Of a stretch of DNA of 64,000 bases, positions 59,301 through 64,000 are shown in pieces. Origin of the DNA: Papilionanthe hookeriana x Papilionanthe teres (lineage: Eukaryota; Streptophyta; Magnoliopsida; Asparagales; Orchidaceae); the NCBI GenBank assembly GCA_022702705.1, contig CM040423.1:45147575-45211574 (forward strand). Reading direction: 5' to 3'. Every line of letters starts with the position of its first letter. Positions within the stretch are counted from its first letter, which is position 1. The translations under genes were made by a program, and so were the position numbers. Below the pieces are notes generated by a model, which saw only the letters and a list, made by a program, of their open reading frames with translations, had not been told where the DNA came from and searched no databases.

Positions 59301-60534
59301 AATGCACAGTTCCTCTGTGGGATGTTTTTTATTGAAAAAATAGTCATATTCTGGGAACATTGTCATTATGCAGACAAGTACTAATTAATTGATTTACGTA
59401 TAATTTGTTTGGTAAATCAGTGGTACTTCCTTGAGGTATCTGAAAGCTTTTCTGGTGTAAAATTATGAAAAAATTATGGCAATTCGTATGAGGGACCCTA
59501 GTGACTTGATTTTAAAAAGCTAGGGTGCATCAAACAACTTTCCATTAAGTTAAAATGCTACTGGTGCAAGCATACAATTTTTTATATTTAGGAAATTCAT
59601 GGTTTAAACTTTGGAAAATTTAAAGAACAAATGACCCAAAAGGCCTCAATCCTCAGAATTTACATACAATTTCTTTTAAGTTACAATACTCTTTATAAAC
59701 AAAAATTAGTGTGTTTTTGGTTGACAAAATGAGAATTTTGCTTTCCTCTGATGGACCGTTCTGATTTTTCACCTAAGTAGCATTGAGCCTGTAGGATTTT
59801 TTTTCTTCTATGTCACACTCATTTCTTACATGAACATAGGTAAAAAACAAAAATGAAAGGATTCTGCTAACCAAAGATATTTTTAGCTAGTAAAGTCTTC
59901 ATATCATACAAAGAATGTATTTTAGTGCACATATTTGTGGCATATGAGCATTATTTAGAATTTCTATCTTATTGTGCTGGTAGCTCATAATAAATGCATT
60001 TTGATTCTCATTTCCCTCGATGCATTAAACATCTCTCTCCCTCTCTCTCCCACCTCTCCTCCTCTCTTTATTTTCTAGCTGATTGTTTGAGTGCAAAATT
60101 TAGGCAGACATTGACAACAGTGGTACAATTGATTATGGGGAATTTCTCGCTGCGACAATGCATCAAAACAAAATCGAGAGGGAAGATAATCTCTTTGCGG
60201 CCTTTTCATACTTTGACAAAGATGGCAGCGGTTATATCACCTATGATGAACTCCAGAAAGCCTGTGAGGAGTTTGGGATGAATGATGTGCATCTCGAAGA
60301 AGTGATACGTGAAATTGATCAGGACAATGTAAGTGCTGTTGTACCTTAAGGAAAAACTCATAATATTTCATGATATGATGAGCTTGGTATCATGGGTATG
60401 TTTATCTTATGTTTTAGGATGGTCGAATAGACTACAATGAGTTTGTTGATATGATGCACAAGGGAAATGTTGGTTTTGGCAAAGCTCAGCAAAATTTAAG
60501 CTTTGGTCTGAGGGATGCACTGAAGATTGGTTAA
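48762..60534 (+). CDS. CPK: Calcium-dependent protein kinase (CDPK/CPK)
   Basis: Exons: 48762-49578, 55189-55332, 55446-55598, 56669-56784, 58767-58934, 60104-60328, 60418-60534. All junctions are GT-AG and in phase; total 1740 nt, 579 aa. The N-terminus MGNYC offers Gly2 for myristoylation and Cys5 for palmitoylation, implying membrane targeting. A low-complexity variable region runs to about 115. The Ser/Thr kinase domain (about 118-376) has GQGQFG at 126-131, Lys147, HRDLKPEN at 240-247, DFG at 263-265 and the APE motif. An autoinhibitory junction (SRLKQFSAMNKLKKMALR) follows. Four canonical EF hands have loops at 432-443, 468-479, 504-515 and 538-549, each keeping D at position 1 and E at 12. 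It should be an active, Ca2+-activated kinase. The sequence looks closest to subgroup I CPKs; the exact orthologue is not decided. Intron 1 is 5.6 kb. Confidence 0.95.
49784..49838. repeat. Tandem duplication, 2 x 27 bp
   Basis: GGAAACTTT(A/T)TACTGCACTTG followed by CTAAAG occurs twice in CDPK intron 1, with offset 27. Confidence 0.8.
49840..51390. other. CDPK intron 1, first part
   Basis: No coding signal with a recognisable domain. A 109-codon minus-strand frame at 49832-50161 is unsupported. The part at 50230-50480 has CAGTTCG / AGGTTGACAAGT style words, also found at 33540-33640, suggesting a shared degraded repeat. Confidence 0.4.
51390..52640 (+). pseudogene. Degraded transposon-like coding relic in CDPK intron 1
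   Basis: Discontinuous plus-strand frames (for example 51589-51774 with DDAKVVSHLGTGLLGD, and 51827-52201) show charged, coiled-coil-like composition with many interruptions up to about 52630. No family was recognised. It resembles the relic at 34540-35330 in style, not demonstrably in sequence. Confidence 0.3.
51398..51533. repeat. Tandem duplication, 2 x 68 bp
   Basis: The 68 bp segment beginning GCCCTCTGCAAGAGAAAGG is repeated directly with three or four differences. It lies within an AG-rich stretch that could encode a charged helix. Confidence 0.85.
53874..54804. mobile_element. Dispersed element with AGGGGTG...CACCCCT ends
   Basis: The left end AGGGGTGTAATCAAGGCGGG and the right end, in reverse AGGGGTGCAAATAAGCCAAG, are imperfect inverted repeats. 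Inner words GAGCTCGAGC recur at both sides. A LINE tail is nested at 54340-54650. Similar termini are seen at 26230 and 56005. Confidence 0.45.
54340..54650 (-). mobile_element. LINE 3' end fragment
   Basis: The minus strand codes SHLRWFGHIKRGPSNGPVRR and onward to KKTWA, a conserved C-terminal block in plant LINE reverse transcriptases. It then runs to CCCACTAAGTGGGACAAAGG and a TTGTTGTTGTCGTCGTC tail. It is heavily 5'-truncated. Confidence 0.7.
56005..56540. other. CDPK intron 3 repeat with (AT)n core
   Basis: It begins GGGGTGCAAATGAGCCTAAT and ends AATAAACTTTTTTAACAGCTC, wording shared with the elements at 26230 and 53874. (AT)n covers 56249-56316. Confidence 0.45.
56925..57175. mobile_element. 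Palindromic MITE, 9 bp TSD, in CDPK intron 4
   Basis: TTTATTTTT duplicates at 56916-56924 and 57176-57184. The arms carry TTACATACCACACAATTCTT and CATAAGAATTGTGTGGTATG, which are complementary, with GCACCTTAAGTTTC and its counterpart inside. Confidence 0.8.
57190..58760. other. CDPK intron 4 remainder, no coding signal
   Basis: The short frames at 57716-58145 and 58522-58765 have no domain similarity that I recognise. The sequence is T-rich, as expected of plant introns. Confidence 0.5.
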
Positions 60535-62480
60535 GGTAAATAACACCTTACAATATAGTCATGATAGTTTTTTTCAGTTATACGTTTTTGATCCTTAACC
60601 ATTTTTCATAACTATATAGGAGTTCTATACTTTCTGTTGTAAAGAATGCTACATCCACACCTTTTATCTCAAATATTAGTAAATGTAATTTTGTTCTTAA
60701 CTAGTTTTATCATTGATTCATCTTTTATGATTTTTAGATTTTTATGTTTTATTTGGCTATATGATCTTACCTGAAGCAGCACATATGATTAGGTTTGGGT
60801 ATATTTTAGGCATTTGATTTAATTTTGGATTTTTGGTTTGATTTCAATTAAAATCAGGTTTAAGTATATTTTTGGATAATGTTAATTTTGAATTTGCATT
60901 ATTGGATATGATAGATTTGATATTATTTCAATCTTGTCGTTGTAACTCTTTTTTCTTTAAAAGTAATGGTTAGCTTGTGTTTTGATAGGGCTGAATGAGA
61001 AATTAAAAGATTAAATCCTCCTCTCATCTTCTTTTTTCCTACCTTTGGGCGCTTTTCCTGCCATAGTCCCCCATCAATCAGCATCAAAGCCAAATTATCA
61101 CAAATTTGTCGGTTGATCTTGTTTGTGTGACCTTCTTTTCATGATTGCATGTTCGTTGTTCAGAATCTATATTTTAATTATCAATTTGCTTCTGTCTCTT
61201 CCTTCATCACCCGTTCAAAACATGCTCCTCTCTCACACCTCCATAGTCTTCTCTATTGCAGCGTGCCCATTTTCACTCGTGTCAGTCATGATCAACCCAT
61301 CACAAGGTTGACCCTCTCACACCATCTGTTAACGAAATATTAGTATAGCTCAGGCTGCATGGACCCAACCCCATTCATTGACTCGTTAGGATTCACTCTA
61401 AGTTCTTCTTTCTGCTACTTCAATCGATTGTCTTGTTTTGCTTATATCAAAATTCATTTAATCATGATTATAAATCATCTAATGAGCCATTTTCTCAAGC
61501 TCCAATAGTTCAAGCACTTGTTTCGGTTCCTGTTGTTCAACTATCCATGCGGAGTATTATTGGTATGATAACTCGGGCTTTATATTCTCATATAATGATG
61601 ATGTTCGGCGACAAGATAACTTGGGTTTAATTATCCTTTTGGATAATATTATGTTAGACTTTGAATTATTAGATAGGATTATGTTATATCTATTTACAAT
61701 CTTGTTATTTGCTAGAGTTGAATAATGAATTAAAAATTTGAACCCACCTATCCTCTTTCCTCGCTTGGGCCCCTCCTTATACCTAATTTCCCTTTTTAGT
61801 TTTTATCACATCCATCACCAACTTATGGAGTTCAACTTTCTTCTCTTTATTTTCTTAGATCTCCATGATATCTATTTATCACAAAGTACTTTTGTAGAAT
61901 TTCTGTATTATAACCAGTCATTTTTATTGTATTCATTGCTATGTTATTCATCCATCTATCTGTTATACTAGTCGATTTAGGCTATCTTAATAAAATTTGC
62001 TCCACCCTCTTATGGCCTATTGCTAATAATTGTCAATTTTCTTAGGCTTGCTTGAATTTCATGACATATAGCTAGTCTTTTTTCTACCACACACACCACC
62101 CAATTCCTATGTATAACACTTTTACTTTACATGAAAATTTCAATAAAAAAGAATGCTGAAATTGATAAACGAATCAAATACAGAATCCAGCTGACAATGG
62201 TTATGAGAATTTATTGAATCAAATTTATTTTACGGCTCAAGTAAAAAACTATGAAATATAAATGTCCAAATGAGAAGAAGTAAACCTATATCCATATCCA
62301 CATCCGGTCGAAACTCCAACTCCTGATATACTCTAAACAGATGAATTGTTTTAGCTCAGATATCAATGATGCTGTTAAACTTTTATTTCACTTTGCTATT
62401 ATTAAAATGTTTTGGATTCTAGTTACTTTCCTCTTATTCTAGGCTGTAATGATACGGCCTAATATTGGCCTAACCATGCA
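60535..62480. other. 3' flank of the CDPK gene
   Basis: A donor-like GTAAAT follows the stop codon by one base, and TTTCAG acceptors appear downstream (for example at about 63662-63668), so a spliced 3' UTR is possible. No further gene was found up to the window end. Confidence 0.4.
60870..61850. repeat. Diverged direct repeats about 770 bp apart
   Basis: 60870-61090 and 61635-61850 share, in order, TTGGATAAT, TTGAATT(T)(G)...ATTGGATA, CAATCTTGT(C)(G)TT, AGGGCTGAATGA-like and AATTAAAAGATT words, then a CCTCCTCTC-rich part. They may be LTRs of a small, coding-free element. Confidence 0.4.
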
Positions 62481-62489
62481 TTTAATAAT

Positions 62490-62860
62490 AGGCGTTTCCG
62501 TCCATGCTTCATCATTCCTATGTATTTTTTATATCTAACACTTAAACTTTAATTTTTACGTTTATATTATTCAAATGTCGATTTTTGCTTTCGAGACTTG
62601 CGACTTGACAATTACAGTTTTCGTGGAATATCTAATACCCAAAACTGACTCCACTTAGTGGGATAAAGGCTTGTTGTTGTTGTTGTTATTGTTGTTATTG
62701 TATAATACTCAAATCATTCATGTTACAGCAAAAATAAAGGTTATCAAAGCGAAATACACCTTTTAAGGCATTGGTAAAGTATCAAAAATGTAAAAATTAA
62801 AGTTTTGGTGTTAAGATCTGTACATACATAGGAATCATGTGGTCTGCATGTAAATCTTCC
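62490..62860. mobile_element. Palindromic MITE carrying a nested 57 bp LINE tail
   Basis: Arms: CATTCCTATGTATTTTTTATATC with CACTTAAACTTTAATTTTTACG at left; TTAAAGTTTTGGTGTTAAG and GCATGTAAATCTTCC at right. In between, about 62645-62701, sits CCACTTAGTGGGATAAAGGC plus (TTG)n, the LINE 3' end also seen at 54340. It is flanked by CTAATACCCAAA and ATAATACTCAAA. Confidence 0.6.
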
Positions 62861-63179
62861 TTAACAATTAAGTTGGTGTTTACCGAACAGGAGCAGATTT
62901 GCCACAATTTAAGAACATGTTTGTTTCTTTTCAGTAAAAACTGTACGAAACTTAACAGCTGAATTTCAAGTGGGGTTTCATGATTGCTCATATGCCATCA
63001 ACATTTATCATGATTTTGAAGCAGGTTTTATTGCTCAGCGAAACAGTTAGACCTGTGGCCCACCTTTGGTATGTATCAGCTTACCTTTTGAGCAATTTTT
63101 TTTTAATATTCATTCTGGATCGAAATATGTTATTAGGCACATACATGTTCTTGTTCAAGTGACTTTATATTTTCATTTT

Positions 63180-63376
63180 GGGACATTTACATGTGTACCA
63201 CATACTTTTTGTGTATTTACATATCTACCAACTAACCTTTCGTTTCTTTTCTTTTGTAACACTCAAAATTTTACCATCACATCAAAAATACCACCATCAT
63301 GAAAGGTTTATGACACCAAAGATATGTGAATACATAATAATTATGCTGTATGTATGTAAATTTCTCTGTTATTTTT
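63180..63376. mobile_element. Palindromic MITE copy
   Basis: Left arm GGGACATTTACATGTGTACC, right arm GCTGTATGTATGTAAATTTC, and inner words TATTTACATATCTACCAAC and GACACCAAAGATATGTGAAT. No clean target duplication was seen. Confidence 0.6.
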
Positions 63377-63379
63377 TTA

Positions 63380-63589
63380 GGGCCCGTTTGGGGCAGCTTA
63401 TAAGTGCGGGGACGTTTTTGAAAACGCTGCGGTACCGTTTGAATCGCACGTTTCGGCAGCTTATCCGAAAATACGGTTGGGTTTTTACATTAAACGCAAG
63501 CCGCGGGTCGAACCCTGCAGTCGACCCGCGAACCGCGTTTGAGGATAAACTGTTTATTCTGAAACACACAAGTTGCCCCAAACACACCC
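63380..63589. mobile_element. PIF/Harbinger-like MITE, 210 bp, TTA TSD
   Basis: The left end GGGCCCGTTTGGGGCAGCTT matches the reverse of the right end, GGGTGTGTTTGGGGCAACTT. TTA flanks both sides (63377-63379, 63590-63592). The interior is GC-rich with an inverted pair around GCGGGTCGA / TCGACCCGC. Confidence 0.75.
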
Positions 63590-64000
63590 TTAATTAAATG
63601 ATTCTACTTTTGCAATCTTGAGCAAAAGTTTGGTGGGTGGTGCATTGATCAATGTTTGCTTGCTTTCAGGGCCTTGGTAATGATAAGACTGACAGGACAT
63701 TTATGTATTACAGAAGAAGTATTCATTCTCAGACACTCATGGCCCCTCTTGTCATCTTCTTTCATGTTTTTCTTCTTCTCATGGTGTCTCTCAACTTTAT
63801 ACACAGTGAATCTGTTCCTGGCTCTTTAAAGAAATGGTGAGCTTTGGATTGAAACCTCCTTTATTGTTGGCATCATATGCTATAATTACTCTGAAGAATC
63901 ATGACAAATTATTTGGAGGTATGAGCAATTTAATAGTTTTTTATTGCATTAAAATTGTGTTTACTGAATGCTGTATTTATTTTTAAGAAATAATGCTAAT

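Overview
This window is nuclear DNA from a flowering plant. Two intact multi-exon genes carry plant-type GT-AG introns of up to 7 kb, there are plant-specific families (AMP1-type carboxypeptidase, VQ protein, CDPK), and most of the remaining sequence is AT-rich transposon debris. I cannot fix the species. A non-grass angiosperm with long, repeat-filled introns fits, but that is inference.

Layout. 1-4265: the 5' two thirds of a Ty1/copia element on the minus strand, broken by a stop, two frameshifts and loss of the integrase core. 4270-9330: no recognisable gene; a non-coding repetitive tract with an 89-90 bp degenerate tandem repeat and a second 44-46 bp repeat. 9336-10335: minus-strand exons of a gene resembling the kinetochore protein SKA3, incomplete and interrupted by a G19 tract. 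10480-13220: tandem repeats and MITEs. 13225-31438: a complete minus-strand gene for an AMP1/glutamate carboxypeptidase II-type M28 peptidase (10 exons, 713 aa). Its introns hold a Ty3/gypsy relic, a copia LTR remnant, SINE-like and MITE insertions. 31440-43058: intergenic repeats, including an intergenic tract with a ~95 bp degenerate tandem repeat, a gypsy gag relic, LTR remnants, a LINE 3' end and a MITE with a perfect 10 bp target duplication. 43059-43406: a short single-exon VQ-motif gene (minus), with W-box-like sites upstream. 43600-48700: two inverted SINE-like copies and two more copies of an LTR family. 48762-60534: a complete calcium-dependent protein kinase gene (plus, 7 exons, 579 aa). 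60535-64000: 3' flank with direct repeats and MITEs.

The genes do not form an operon or an obvious pathway. AMP1-type peptidases act at the ER in developmental control; CDPKs decode calcium; VQ proteins are WRKY cofactors; SKA3 is a kinetochore subunit. The clearest candidates for something undescribed are repeat families. One is a palindromic MITE of about 240 bp with 9 bp target duplications, seen in roughly ten whole or partial copies. Another is a clustered LTR family whose transcribed part carries a GAC/CCG-rich minisatellite. I found no new enzymatic, immune or regulatory system.

Coordinates of exons were read by eye from splice consensus and reading frame; the coding sums close exactly in frame for both large genes. 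Ends of repeats are approximate unless a target duplication is stated.
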